Assembly: GCA_902799555.1 (NCBI GenBank)
Contig: CADCBB010000019.1
Span: 1 to 47,993, forward strand
DNA: 47,993 bases
Reading direction: 5' to 3'
From: an uncultured Bacteroidales bacterium
GTDB taxonomy: Bacteria > Bacteroidota > Bacteroidia > Bacteroidales > Paludibacteraceae
Shown here one piece after another: positions 22,239 through 30,479 of this stretch; the stretch's first letter is position 1, and every line of letters starts with the position of its first letter. The translations under genes and the position numbers were made by a program. The notes under the pieces were generated by a model, which saw nothing but the letters and a program-made list of their open reading frames with translations, was not told where the DNA came from and did no database searches.

Positions 22239-23565
22239 GGTTTCTTACGGCTGCCATGAACTGCTCGCCGCGATCTTCGTAACTTTTGAAGAGGTCGAAA
22301 GAGGCGCAGCATGGGCTGAGCAGCACGGTGTCGCCTTCGTGCGCCGCTTTGTACGCCCCTTGGATAGCGTCGTGCAGATTATCGGTATCGATGATTTGCA
22401 GGCCGAAGCCTCCAAAATGTTCGCACAGTTTTTCGTTATGCAGGCCCATGAAAACGAGGGTATGACATTTTTCGCGAACGAGATCGTCGATCTCGCTATA
22501 GTCATTGCCTTTGTCCTTGCCGCCTAAGATAAGTACGGTAGGTGTGGTCATGCTCTCCAGCGCGTACCAGCAGCTATTAACATTGGTCGCTTTCGAGTCA
22601 TTGATCCATCGTACGCCGTTGACCGTTGCTACATACTGCAATCGATGTTCGACACCCCGGAAGGTCATCAGGCTCTCGCGGATCACTTCTTTCTTGATCC
22701 CCACCACTTTGGCGGCGATGGTAGCGGCCATCGAGTTGAGTACATTATGCCGACCCTTGAGCGCCAGTTCGTCTTCGCCTACCGGCAGCGGGTTGGGTTG
22801 GGTGAATCCGTACGGGTAGAGCGTCGCGCCGAGTTGGATCTTCTTCATCTCGCGGTCGATGACCGGATCTTCCGCCCAATAGATGAACGAGTCCTCTTTG
22901 GTCTGATTGCGAGTGATGCGGAACTTGGCATCGATATAGTTTTGGAACTTGTAATCGTACCGGTCGAGGTGATCGGGCGTGATATTCAGCAAGATGGCTA
23001 CGTCTGCCTTGAAATCGTACATGTTATCGAGTTGGAAAGAACTCAGTTCGATGACGTAGTAGTCATGATCTTCGTGCGCCACTTGCAACGCCAGCGAGTT
23101 GCCGATGTTACCCGCCAAGCCGACATTGAGTCCCGCCTGACGAAGGATATAATAGATGAGCGAAGTGGTAGTGGTTTTGCCGTTCGAACCGGTGATGCAG
23201 ATCATCTTCGCATGCGTGTAACGCGCCGCAAACTCGATCTCCGAGATGATGGGCGTACCTTGTGCCTGCAACTTCTGAATCAGCGGTGCGGTCAAAGGTA
23301 TACCCGGCGACTTTACCACTTCGTCGGCATTGAGAATGAGTTCTTCCGTGTGCTTGCCATCTTCCCATTTGACACCGTTCTGGTCGAGTAACGCACGATA
23401 GGGCTCGCTGATCGTACCGCAATCGGATACGAAGACGTCAAACCCTTTCTCTTTGGCCAGGATAGCTGCTCCGCTACCTGATTCGCCGGCTCCTAAAACT
23501 ACGATTCGTCGAACCCCTCTCCGGCTCTCCCCACAAGGGAGAGAGGACTGATTACTCTTGCTCAT
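22234..23565 (-). CDS. murD: MurD, UDP-MurNAc-L-Ala:D-Glu ligase
   Basis: A 443-aa cytosolic ATP-dependent ligase adding D-Glu. It has RRIVVLGAGESGSGAAILAK at about 19-38, CITGSNGKTTTTSLIYYILR (P-loop) near 125-145, the NITPDHLDRY motif, and GGKDKGNDYSEI plus SPCCASFDLFKSYEDRGEQF at the end. The start is set at MSKSNQSSLPCGES because its ATG overlaps the stop of the DUF559 gene (ATGA). The first 17 residues have no counterpart in usual MurD and are encoded by the inverted repeat at 23512-23547, so the mobile-looking element appears to have supplied a new N-terminus. Confidence 0.95.
   Translation of the reverse strand: MSKSNQSSLPCGESRRGVRRIVVLGAGESGSGAAILAKEKGFDVFVSDCGTISEPYRALLDQNGVKWEDGKHTEELILNADEVVKSPGIPLTAPLIQKLQAQGTPIISEIEFAARYTHAKMICITGSNGKTTTTSLIYYILRQAGLNVGLAGNIGNSLALQVAHEDHDYYVIELSSFQLDNMYDFKADVAILLNITPDHLDRYDYKFQNYIDAKFRITRNQTKEDSFIYWAEDPVIDREMKKIQLGATLYPYGFTQPNPLPVGEDELALKGRHNVLNSMAATIAAKVVGIKKEVIRESLMTFRGVEHRLQYVATVNGVRWINDSKATNVNSCWYALESMTTPTVLILGGKDKGNDYSEIDDLVREKCHTLVFMGLHNEKLCEHFGGFGLQIIDTDNLHDAIQGAYKAAHEGDTVLLSPCCASFDLFKSYEDRGEQFMAAVRNL
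23512..23547. repeat. Left inverted repeat of the DUF559 element
   Basis: AACCCCTCTCCGGCTCTCCC followed by CACAAGGGAGAGAGGA. It is the imperfect reverse complement of 23947-23981, and is read in frame as the start of MurD. Confidence 0.8.
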
Positions 23566-23942
23566 ATTAGATATTTTTTTATACATTCAACAGTTTGCTC
23601 AATATTGGTAGTTACCTCTTCGTTGGTAAAACGAATCATTCGATAGCCTTCTGATTGTAACTTATTCTGCCGCATTGCATCGAATTCCCGCTGCTCACCA
23701 TCGCTATGGTACTTACCATCTACTTCTATGATTAGTTTCTTTTCAAGACACACGAAATCAACGATGTAATCATCCAAGATTTGCTGTCTTCGAAACCGAT
23801 ACCCAAGTTGATTATTCCGTATATACTTCCAAAGAACATACTCAGCTTCTGTTGGATTGCGGCGCATCATCCTTGCATTCTCTTTCAATTGTTGATAGGA
23901 TGCTGTTCTTGCAGTAATATATGAAGGAATTATCGTTTCCAT
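23562..23942 (-). CDS. DUF559 endonuclease-domain protein inside the dcw cluster
   Basis: A 126-aa Vsr/PDDEXK-like protein. It begins METIIPSYITARTASYQQLK and then has ARMMRRNPTEAEYVLWKYIR, LGYRFRRQQILDDYIVDFVC and EKKLIIEVDGKYHSDGEQRE. The D in YIVDF and E-V-D in IIEVDG are the likely metal and catalytic residues. RFTNEEVTTNIEQTVECIKK closes the fold. Proteins of this family are widespread as stand-alone genes and no function is firmly established. It is inserted between mraY and murD, flanked by ~35-bp inverted repeats, and its stop overlaps the murD start by 4 bp. Confidence 0.9.
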   Translation of the reverse strand: METIIPSYITARTASYQQLKENARMMRRNPTEAEYVLWKYIRNNQLGYRFRRQQILDDYIVDFVCLEKKLIIEVDGKYHSDGEQREFDAMRQNKLQSEGYRMIRFTNEEVTTNIEQTVECIKKYLI

Positions 23943-23946
23943 CTTA

Positions 23947-23981
23947 TTTCCCTCCCTTGTGGGGAGGGTCAGGGAGGGGTT
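23947..23981. repeat. Right inverted repeat of the DUF559 element
   Basis: TTTCCCTCCCTTGTGGGGAG followed by GGTCAGGGAGGGGTT, beginning 5 bp upstream of the DUF559 start and ending right at the mraY stop. Confidence 0.8.
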
Positions 23982-23982
23982 A

Positions 23983-25254
23983 TTATCTTATCTTCAGAGT
24001 TAATATCGTGATGGCAGCCAAGATGAGGGTCACGATGCAGAAGCGAAGGACGATCTTCGATTCGTGGTGCAGATTCTTGCTGCCTTTGAACACGATCGAA
24101 CAGGTAGGATCGTTCTTAAGCACCTGATCGACACTCGTGCGGAAATGGTCATGGAGCGGCGTCCGCTTCCAGATACGCACGTGTTGGCCGCGTTTCTTGT
24201 AGTATTTATAGACTTGCGTCTGCACGATGACGGAGACGCTCTCCATGAGGAAGATGCCGCAGAGAACAGGCACCATCAGCTCCTTATGAATCACCATGGC
24301 GCATACACCGATGATACCTCCTACGGTCAGGCTACCCGTGTCGCCCAGGAAGACCTGTGCGGGAAAGCCGTTGAACCAGAGATAGCCGACCAGCGCACCG
24401 ACAAACGATGCGAGGAAGACTACTAACTCTTCGCTTCCCGGGATGTACATCACATCGAAATATTCCGCCCACACGACACTACCTGAGGTGTATGCAAGGA
24501 CGAGTAGCGCGATGCCGATGATAGCCGAGTTGCCGGCACACATGCCGTCCATACCGTCGTTGAGGTTGGCGCCGTTACTTACCGCTGCTACCACAAACAC
24601 GGTCAGCAGCACGAAGAAGATCCAGCCGAAACGGTATTTATTGGTATCTCCGGTCCAGGAGAAGAGGTCGGCATAGTTGAAGTTATGATGCTTGACGAAG
24701 GGGATGGTCGTCTGCGTGGACTTGATCTCCGGCGTCTTCTCTACGACCACGACGTTGTTCTCGATATGACTCGTGACCACTTCGTTCATGGTGGTCATCG
24801 GTGCAAAACGAAGCGTCAAACCGACGATGAGACCCAAGCTTACCTGACCGGCGATCTTGATCCAACCGTTGAGGCCGTCTTTGTTCTTCTTGAAGGTCTT
24901 GATATAATCGTCCGCAAAGCCCAGCGCGCCCATCAGCAGCGTCGTGATGAGCATCAAAATCATATAGACGTTCGTCAACTTACCGAGCAGCAGACAAGGC
25001 AGCAGGATGGCGGCAATGACGATGAGGCCGCCCATCGTCGGTACGCCTTTCTTACCTACATTGAAGGGGTCGGTCTTCTCATCGCGTTGCGTCTCGGTGA
25101 TGTTACGGCGCTTCATGAAATCGATGAACCAGTTGCCGAACCAGATGCTTACCAGCAGCGCAATAATGCCGGCTACGATGGCGCGGAACGAGATATAGGT
25201 GAACAAACGCGCACCTAAGAGTTCGTTATAATGTTGAAAAAAATGATATAACAT
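23983..25254 (-). CDS. mraY: MraY, phospho-MurNAc-pentapeptide translocase
   Basis: A 423-aa integral membrane enzyme making lipid I from UDP-MurNAc-pentapeptide and undecaprenyl phosphate. Visible landmarks are KKGVPTMGGLIVIAAILLPC near 68-87, GFADDYIKTFKKNKDGL near 117-133 with the catalytic Asp pair, NGANLNDGMDGMCAGNSAI and the HVRIWKRTPLHDHF loop. The length includes the Bacteroidetes-type extra periplasmic loop (about 150-205), longer than the roughly 360 aa of E. coli MraY. It starts 43 bp after murE, the gap being filled with a repeat. Confidence 0.96.
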   Translation of the reverse strand: MLYHFFQHYNELLGARLFTYISFRAIVAGIIALLVSIWFGNWFIDFMKRRNITETQRDEKTDPFNVGKKGVPTMGGLIVIAAILLPCLLLGKLTNVYMILMLITTLLMGALGFADDYIKTFKKNKDGLNGWIKIAGQVSLGLIVGLTLRFAPMTTMNEVVTSHIENNVVVVEKTPEIKSTQTTIPFVKHHNFNYADLFSWTGDTNKYRFGWIFFVLLTVFVVAAVSNGANLNDGMDGMCAGNSAIIGIALLVLAYTSGSVVWAEYFDVMYIPGSEELVVFLASFVGALVGYLWFNGFPAQVFLGDTGSLTVGGIIGVCAMVIHKELMVPVLCGIFLMESVSVIVQTQVYKYYKKRGQHVRIWKRTPLHDHFRTSVDQVLKNDPTCSIVFKGSKNLHHESKIVLRFCIVTLILAAITILTLKIR

Positions 25255-25260
25255 ATATTT

Positions 25261-25297
25261 TCGTTATTTCGTCATTACGTCATTACGTTATTACGAC
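25261..25297. repeat. CGTCATTACG-type repeat in the murE-mraY gap
   Basis: TCGTTATTTCGTCATTACGT continuing CATTACGTTATTACG takes up almost the full gap, ending directly before the murE stop. Confidence 0.7.
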
Positions 25298-26776
25298 TTA
25301 AATAAATTTTCTTACGATTTCATGGTCGTCAAAATGGTGTTTGACGCCCTTGATGATCTGATAATCTTCGTGTCCTTTGCCGGCGATGAGGATGACATCG
25401 TTAGCTTGCGCCAGCGTACATGCCGTCTGGATGGCTGCAGCGCGGTCTTCAATGACGAGCGTACTGCGTAACTCATCTGCTGTCAGGCCGTCCGTCATAT
25501 CCCGAAGGATATCCTTGGGCTCTTCATCCCGCGGATTATCAGATGTCAGAATCAATTGCTCGCTGCCTTGTTTCGCGATCTTAGCCATCATCGGCCGTTT
25601 GCCCTTATCGCGATTTCCGCCACAACCGACCACGGTGATGAGTTTAGCGCCCTCTTTTTTGATCTCGCGGATAGTCTGAATGACATTATCCACGGCATCC
25701 GGCGTGTGGGCATAGTCCACGATCGCTGTCCAACCTTTGGGGCTATGGATCGTCTCAAAACGACCGTTCACCGGCTTAAGGGTAGAGAGGACGCGCAGCA
25801 CCTCTAATTCATCGAAACCGAGGTTGAGGGCAGCTCCGTAGATGCAGAGCAGGTTCGATACGTTGAATCGTCCTACCAACGGTACAAACACCTCTTTGCC
25901 GTTGATACTGAGCATCATACCGTCAAATCCTTCTTCGAGGATCTGCGCTTTGTAGTCTGCCAAGGAACGGGTAGAGTAGGTATGTACGGCGGCCTTGCAG
26001 TTCTGCGTCATGACGAGTCCGTTCTTGTCATCTTTGTTCGTGACCGCAAACGCGGTTTTCTTCAGTCCGTCGAAGAGGCGTTTCTTGGTGTCGCGGTAGT
26101 TATCGAAGGTCTTATGATAGTCGATATGATCGCGGGTGAGGTTGGTAAACAATGCCCCATCAAAATCGAGTCCGGCGATACGCTCTTGGGCAATGGCGTG
26201 GCTGCTGACCTCCATGAAAGCATAGGTGCAGCCGGCATCGACCATGCGACGCAAGAGCCCGTTCAACTCAATCGCGTCCGGCGTGGTATGCGTAGCCGGA
26301 ACGGCTTCGTCTTCGATATAATTGACCACGGTAGAGAGTAAGCCGGCTTTGTGTCCCATCGCGCGTACGAGCTTGTATAACAAGGTAGCGATGGTCGTCT
26401 TGCCGTTCGTACCCGTCACGCCGACCAAGGTCAATTCCTTACTCGGCTCACCGAACCACTTGCCGGCCAACAAACCCAAGGCCTTATCCGTGTTCTCTAC
26501 GAGGATAAAGGTGGTAGGACGCTTCGCTTCAGGACGCGACAAGTCGCTACAGGGTTCAGGGAAATAGGCGCGGTCGCTCAACACGACTGCTGCAGCACCT
26601 TTGGCGACACAACCATCAATGAATGTATGTCCATCTACTGCTGTGCCTACCTGGGCTACAAACAGGTCGCCTTCGCCGATCTTGCGGCTGTCGAAATGCA
26701 GACCCTTAATCTCCTTGTCCGTCGAACCGATGATCTCGATCGGTTGGATCACTGATAATAATTCGCTTAATATCAT
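25298..26776 (-). CDS. murE: MurE, UDP-MurNAc-tripeptide ligase (meso-DAP type)
   Basis: A 492-aa cytosolic ligase adding the third stem residue. It has LHFDSRKIGEGDLFVAQVGT near 25-45, the P-loop VGVTGTNGKTTIATLLYKL near 118-136, an ALFTNLTRDHIDYH motif, and VVGCGGNRDKGKRPMMAKIA. The DNPRDEEP motif marks the meso-diaminopimelate type, as expected for Bacteroidetes. It begins 4 bp after the ftsI stop and is followed by mraY. Confidence 0.96.
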   Translation of the reverse strand: MILSELLSVIQPIEIIGSTDKEIKGLHFDSRKIGEGDLFVAQVGTAVDGHTFIDGCVAKGAAAVVLSDRAYFPEPCSDLSRPEAKRPTTFILVENTDKALGLLAGKWFGEPSKELTLVGVTGTNGKTTIATLLYKLVRAMGHKAGLLSTVVNYIEDEAVPATHTTPDAIELNGLLRRMVDAGCTYAFMEVSSHAIAQERIAGLDFDGALFTNLTRDHIDYHKTFDNYRDTKKRLFDGLKKTAFAVTNKDDKNGLVMTQNCKAAVHTYSTRSLADYKAQILEEGFDGMMLSINGKEVFVPLVGRFNVSNLLCIYGAALNLGFDELEVLRVLSTLKPVNGRFETIHSPKGWTAIVDYAHTPDAVDNVIQTIREIKKEGAKLITVVGCGGNRDKGKRPMMAKIAKQGSEQLILTSDNPRDEEPKDILRDMTDGLTADELRSTLVIEDRAAAIQTACTLAQANDVILIAGKGHEDYQIIKGVKHHFDDHEIVRKFI

Positions 26777-26780
26777 TGTA

Positions 26781-28577
26781 TTAACGTTTTTCTAATTTGC
26801 GTTCTCCTTGATCGTATATATAGCATCCCGTGTAGGCCATGGTCTTTTCGGCAATGGTGCGTACCGTACTGCCGCAGTCCATGCCTGCGTCGTAGGGATA
26901 TTGCGGATCTTCGATCATGCAGATACAGGTGTACCGCGGGTTCTCTTCGGGGAAATAGCCGACGAAGGTGATTCTATGGTGCTTACCGGAATAACCGCGG
27001 CCCGGGATGATGAGCTGGGCGGTACCGGTCTTACCGGCGATAGCTACCAAGTCGGATTGTGCCTTTCGTCCTCTCCAACGGTTGACCGAAGCGGTACCGA
27101 GATGGCTGTCCCAAACCACGTCGTGCAAGGCACTTCGGATATCCCGGAGGGCGCTCTTGGAGCAGATAGAGGACTTGACCACTTCGGTTTTGAAGTTCTT
27201 CCGTATCTCGCCGTTTTGCTGGATCGAAGTGACGAGCATCGGTCGCACCATACGGCCGTTATTGGCGACGGCGTTGTAGAACATCATGATCTGCATCGGA
27301 CTCAGTTCGACCGAATAGCCGTACGCCATCTTACTGAGCGTCACGGTGTCCTTCGGTATGTCGATACGTATCTTGTCTGCACCCGGGATCTCGCAATAGA
27401 TACTATCCATCAGCCCCATTTTCTCGATTCGCTTGACGAATTTCTTCGCCGAGCCTTCGTAACTGCGCGTGATGATCTTCGCCAACGCGATGTTACTCGA
27501 TACCGCCAAGGCCGAACGAACGGTCAGCATTGTGTCCATCGGGTGGGCATCTGTATGTTGTACCGTGAAGTATTTCCAAGGTTGACGGCTGACGCTTATC
27601 GTGTCGTCTATCTCTATCTTGCCGTCATCGAGCGCCGCTAATAGGGCAATCGTCTTGAAGGTAGAACCCGGTTCAACACGCTGCACGGCATGGTTCTGCG
27701 CCTCGAAATAATCGCCGTCTTCATCGCGGTCGAGGTTCGCTATGGCGCGTATATAGCCCGTCTGCGTCTCCATAAGAATGCAGCAGCCCCATTTCGCATG
27801 TTTCTCTGCGGTCTTGGCCCACAAAGCGTTCTCCACGATATCTTGCAGGTTGGCGTCGATGGTGGTCACGACATCGAGTCCGTCTTCCGCCTCTTCGATG
27901 GTCACGGACTCGTTCCGACCGCCGATACGCTGGATGCTACTCATGCCGTCCACGCCGCGCAGCTCTTTGTCAAAACGCTTCTCCAGCCCTGAGTTGCCGA
28001 CGCCGTCTTCGCCGTAGATACTACCGATGGTCCGGCTGGCCAGTACGCCGTAGGGCTTGATGCGGCGGTGTTGGTCCTCAAAGAAGATACCGCTCCTGTA
28101 TTTGCCTTTTTTGATCAACGCGTTCTGCTCCAACTCGCGCCGTTGCAGGTAGTTGATCCGATGGTCGCATACTTTGAGTCGTTTCTCGCCACGCCGGTAG
28201 GCTTGCACGATGCGGTTCTTGTATTCCGCTGCGGTCTTACCGCCTACGATGGTGGCCAGGTCTTTGCTCAGCGAGTCGATATGGGCCGTAAACAGCGCGC
28301 CGTTCTTCTCGTGCAACGCGGGTACGCGCGTATCCATATATATATAATACTGCGGCATACTGCTCGCCAGGAGTCGACCGTTACAGTCGAGAATGTTACC
28401 GCGCGTGGCTTTGATCGGTTTGAGCGTCGGCACTTGCCGTTCGGCTACCTTGAGCCACTCGGCTCGTTCTACGGTCTGAATGTAAATGATTTTCGCCAGC
28501 ACGGCTACAAAGCCAAGGGCGATGATGATGAAGATGATGGCGAAGCGCCACACCGTGTTTCGTTGTTCGTCACTCAT
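26781..28577 (-). CDS. ftsI: FtsI/PBP3-like septal transpeptidase
   Basis: A 598-aa class B penicillin-binding protein. The start is MSDEQRNTVWRFAIIFIIIA, overlapping the ftsL-like stop by 8 bp. A 23-codon upstream extension lies within that gene. One N-terminal membrane helix (about 12-32) is followed by the PBP dimer domain and the transpeptidase domain: nucleophile S315 in EPGSTFK, SSN in ALAVSSNIAL, and KTG in IAGKTGTAQL. It ends soon after the catalytic domain (YIYDQGERKLEKR), so it lacks the C-terminal PASTA domain found in many Bacteroidetes relatives. It cross-links septal peptidoglycan with FtsW. Confidence 0.93.
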   Translation of the reverse strand: MSDEQRNTVWRFAIIFIIIALGFVAVLAKIIYIQTVERAEWLKVAERQVPTLKPIKATRGNILDCNGRLLASSMPQYYIYMDTRVPALHEKNGALFTAHIDSLSKDLATIVGGKTAAEYKNRIVQAYRRGEKRLKVCDHRINYLQRRELEQNALIKKGKYRSGIFFEDQHRRIKPYGVLASRTIGSIYGEDGVGNSGLEKRFDKELRGVDGMSSIQRIGGRNESVTIEEAEDGLDVVTTIDANLQDIVENALWAKTAEKHAKWGCCILMETQTGYIRAIANLDRDEDGDYFEAQNHAVQRVEPGSTFKTIALLAALDDGKIEIDDTISVSRQPWKYFTVQHTDAHPMDTMLTVRSALAVSSNIALAKIITRSYEGSAKKFVKRIEKMGLMDSIYCEIPGADKIRIDIPKDTVTLSKMAYGYSVELSPMQIMMFYNAVANNGRMVRPMLVTSIQQNGEIRKNFKTEVVKSSICSKSALRDIRSALHDVVWDSHLGTASVNRWRGRKAQSDLVAIAGKTGTAQLIIPGRGYSGKHHRITFVGYFPEENPRYTCICMIEDPQYPYDAGMDCGSTVRTIAEKTMAYTGCYIYDQGERKLEKR

Positions 28578-28896
28578 AATAGTTAAGGATTTTGGTTGGT
28601 GGTTTGGTATTTTCTTGCAGCGTACTGCCGCATTCGCGCAAGGCATCGATGATATGCGACTGACGCGTGGTATTGGTCAGCTGGGCGCTGATGGTCATGT
28701 AGCGGAACTTGGCATCCAGCATCTCATTCTTCGTGTCCGTCAAATGGTGCTGCTGCTTAGCCGACTGATAGCCGAACAGGATATACAGAAACACCAGACC
28801 GGCTATCAGACCGATCAACGGATATTGCTCCTTGAAGCGTTTGCTACGAAGTTTATCTCCGTTCAGCCAACTCTGTATGTCCTGACTATTTACCAT
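28570..28896 (-). CDS. ftsL: FtsL-like divisome protein
   Basis: A 108-aa bitopic protein in the ftsL position between rsmH and ftsI. A basic cytosolic stretch (KLRSKRFKEQYP) precedes the membrane helix LIGLIAGLVFLYILFGY at about 28-44. A periplasmic coiled-coil-prone segment (QQHHLTDTKNEMLDAKFRYM) follows. Bacteroidetes carry such FtsL-like proteins in place of canonical FtsL. The role in recruiting FtsW/FtsI is inferred from family and position. Its end overlaps ftsI. Confidence 0.85.
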   Translation of the reverse strand: MVNSQDIQSWLNGDKLRSKRFKEQYPLIGLIAGLVFLYILFGYQSAKQQHHLTDTKNEMLDAKFRYMTISAQLTNTTRQSHIIDALRECGSTLQENTKPPTKILNYYE

Positions 28897-28920
28897 TTAT
28901 TCATTTACCATTTGGTCATT
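28889..28920. repeat. TTTACCATTTATTCATTTACC repeat at the rsmH-ftsL junction
   Basis: Tandem CATTTACC/CATTTATT units span the 19-bp gap and run into both neighbouring genes. The ftsL start codon lies within the repeat (AAATGGTAAAT on the minus strand). Confidence 0.6.
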
Positions 28921-29830
28921 TTTTCTCAGCTACGCGTAGTTTGGCGCTGCGGGCTCTCGGATTGCGTTCTACTTCTTCGGCGGAAGCTTCGCGTCCTTTC
29001 TCGATGAGGGTGAAGGGACTTAAGTTATTGCCGTAAAAATCTTTTTCGATCGTTCCCTCAAGGTTGCCGCTGCGCAGGAAATTCTTTACCAGCCGGTCTT
29101 CGAGCGAATGATAGGTCAGGATGGCTATTCGTCCTCCGGGCTTCAGCAGATCTCTGGCGGCTACCAGCATATCCCGCAAGGCTCCCATCTCGTCGTTCAC
29201 CTCGATGCGCAGGGCTTGGAACAAGCGCGCCAACTCTTTGCTCATCTCGGCCGGTATACGCGAAGCGGCTACGAGGTCTTCGGTGCGCTCAATCGGCTTC
29301 TGACTACGGGCTTTGCAGATATTCTTGGCGATGCCTCGACCGTTCTTTAGTTCTCCGTAGAGAAAGAAGATCTTCGCTAATTCCTCTTCGCTGTATCCAT
29401 TCACGATATCCGCCGCGGTACGCTTAGCCGTCTGGTTCATACGCATGTCCAACGGCGCGCTAAAGCGAAAACTGAATCCGCGTTCGGGGCAATCAAAGTG
29501 GTGAAAACTAACTCCCAAATCGGCCAACAGACCATCTATATGTTCCACTCCGTAATAGTCCATCCAGTTGCGCAAATACCGGAAATTGCTATGCACGAAC
29601 GTCCATCGTTCATCCTCAATCGCATTCTGCAACGCATCTTTGTCCTGATCAAAGGAATATAAGTGACCAATGTCAAATGACAAATCACCAATAGAGTCCA
29701 TCCTTTGAAGGATGGCTCTCGAGTGTCCTCCGCCTCCGAACGTGACATCTACATAGACTCCTTGAGGCTTGATTGCCAAGCCCTCGATCGTCTCCTGTAG
29801 CATTGCAGGTATGTGATAGACAGAATCCAT
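28916..29830 (-). CDS. rsmH: RsmH (MraW), 16S rRNA m4C1402 methyltransferase
   Basis: A 304-aa SAM-dependent methyltransferase. It has HIPAMLQETIEGL at 6-18, YVDVTFGGGGHSRAIL at 26-41 (SAM motif), LLADLGVSFHHFDCPERGFS with the DLG motif, GVSS-like core replaced by GVSFHHFD, and ILTYHSLEDRLVKNFLRSG near 245-263. At residues 47-56 the segment IGDLSFDIGH is encoded by the tandem repeat at 29663-29692 and makes the loop before YSFDQDKDA several residues longer than in E. coli RsmH. Its ATG abuts the mraZ stop (TAAATG). Confidence 0.95.
   Translation of the reverse strand: MDSVYHIPAMLQETIEGLAIKPQGVYVDVTFGGGGHSRAILQRMDSIGDLSFDIGHLYSFDQDKDALQNAIEDERWTFVHSNFRYLRNWMDYYGVEHIDGLLADLGVSFHHFDCPERGFSFRFSAPLDMRMNQTAKRTAADIVNGYSEEELAKIFFLYGELKNGRGIAKNICKARSQKPIERTEDLVAASRIPAEMSKELARLFQALRIEVNDEMGALRDMLVAARDLLKPGGRIAILTYHSLEDRLVKNFLRSGNLEGTIEKDFYGNNLSPFTLIEKGREASAEEVERNPRARSAKLRVAEKK
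29663..29692. repeat. TGACAAATCACCAAT-type repeat inside rsmH
   Basis: GTGACCAATGTCAAATGACAAATCACCAAT, built of related GACAAAT/GACCAAT units and read in frame. Confidence 0.65.
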
Positions 29831-30280
29831 TTATGATTTTTTCATTTTTGCACGTAGACGTGCAGCGAGTTCTGTTTGACTCAGTTTCTTAGCCGCGAAG
29901 GTGTCCGGCGCCCAGAGGGCAAAACGATTCAGCATGCCGACAAACAGCACGTCGTTCTGCGCACCGATGGTCTCGAGGTTCTTCTTTTGCAGCAAGATGC
30001 GTCCCTGACCGTCCATCTCCAAGTATTCGGCATCGGCCATGAATTGCATCAGGATGAGCTGATCTTCCGGATCCCACTCGTCCAATGTCTGACGCAACTG
30101 CTCTACTTTCTCGTTCCAAACGCTCTCGGGGTAGAACATCAGGCACTCGTTATCGGTATCCCGACGCATCACAATGCGCTTGGACTCCTCTTCTGCCAGA
30201 ATCTTACGATACACCGCCGGCACAAAGATACGTCCTTTGTCATCTAACTTTGCCTCGATATTTCCAATAAAGGTTTGCAT
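29831..30280 (-). CDS. mraZ: MraZ, transcriptional regulator of the dcw cluster
   Basis: A 149-aa protein with two tandem AbrB-like swapped-hairpin domains: IGNIEAKLDDKGRIFVPAVY near 5-24 and YLEMDGQGRILLQKKNLETI near 85-104. The second halves contain the DxxGR motifs that contact DNA. It opens the dcw cluster. Known MraZ proteins bind tandem TGGG-type boxes in their own promoter, and two such boxes 10 bp apart occur at the -33 position of this gene. The tail SQTELAARLRAKMKKS is basic. Confidence 0.95.
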   Translation of the reverse strand: MQTFIGNIEAKLDDKGRIFVPAVYRKILAEEESKRIVMRRDTDNECLMFYPESVWNEKVEQLRQTLDEWDPEDQLILMQFMADAEYLEMDGQGRILLQKKNLETIGAQNDVLFVGMLNRFALWAPDTFAAKKLSQTELAARLRAKMKKS

Positions 30281-30308
30281 AATTCACCACTTTTGTTAAA
30301 AAACGCTG

Positions 30309-30350
30309 CAAAGATACAAAAAATATTTGATATTCCCCACATTCCCCCAC
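30309..30350 (-). promoter_or_regulatory. mraZ promoter with MraZ boxes over the -33 position
   Basis: The -7 box TATCTTTG is at 30316-30309. Twenty nt further upstream, instead of TTG, lie two GTGGG boxes on the minus strand (30340-30336 and 30350-30346), start-to-start 10 bp. This spacing matches published MraZ operators. Binding there would block or restructure polymerase contact, giving autorepression of the whole cluster. Confidence 0.7.
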
Positions 30351-30403
30351 AAAAAAATTTTTCAATTGTTTTATTAACAGGTTTTCAACAATCGTAGATA
30401 TAC

Positions 30404-30441
30404 AATAACTCGCGTAAATTCAATGACTTACGCGAGTTATT
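30404..30441 (-). terminator. 14-bp perfect hairpin after the C10 peptidase gene
   Basis: AATAACTCGCGTAA (30404-30417) pairs perfectly with TTACGCGAGTTATT (30428-30441), 10-nt loop. It lies 38 bp after the peptidase stop and before the mraZ promoter, insulating the two units. Confidence 0.65.
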
Positions 30442-30479
30442 AACAATTTAACAAAATTGTGGGGTAAAATGGAGGAATC

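Noticed and set aside
26781-28577. Truncated ftsI because of the missing PASTA domain
   Set aside because: All transpeptidase motifs are present, the gene ends 4 bp before murE with no leftover PASTA sequence, and PASTA is not universal in this family.
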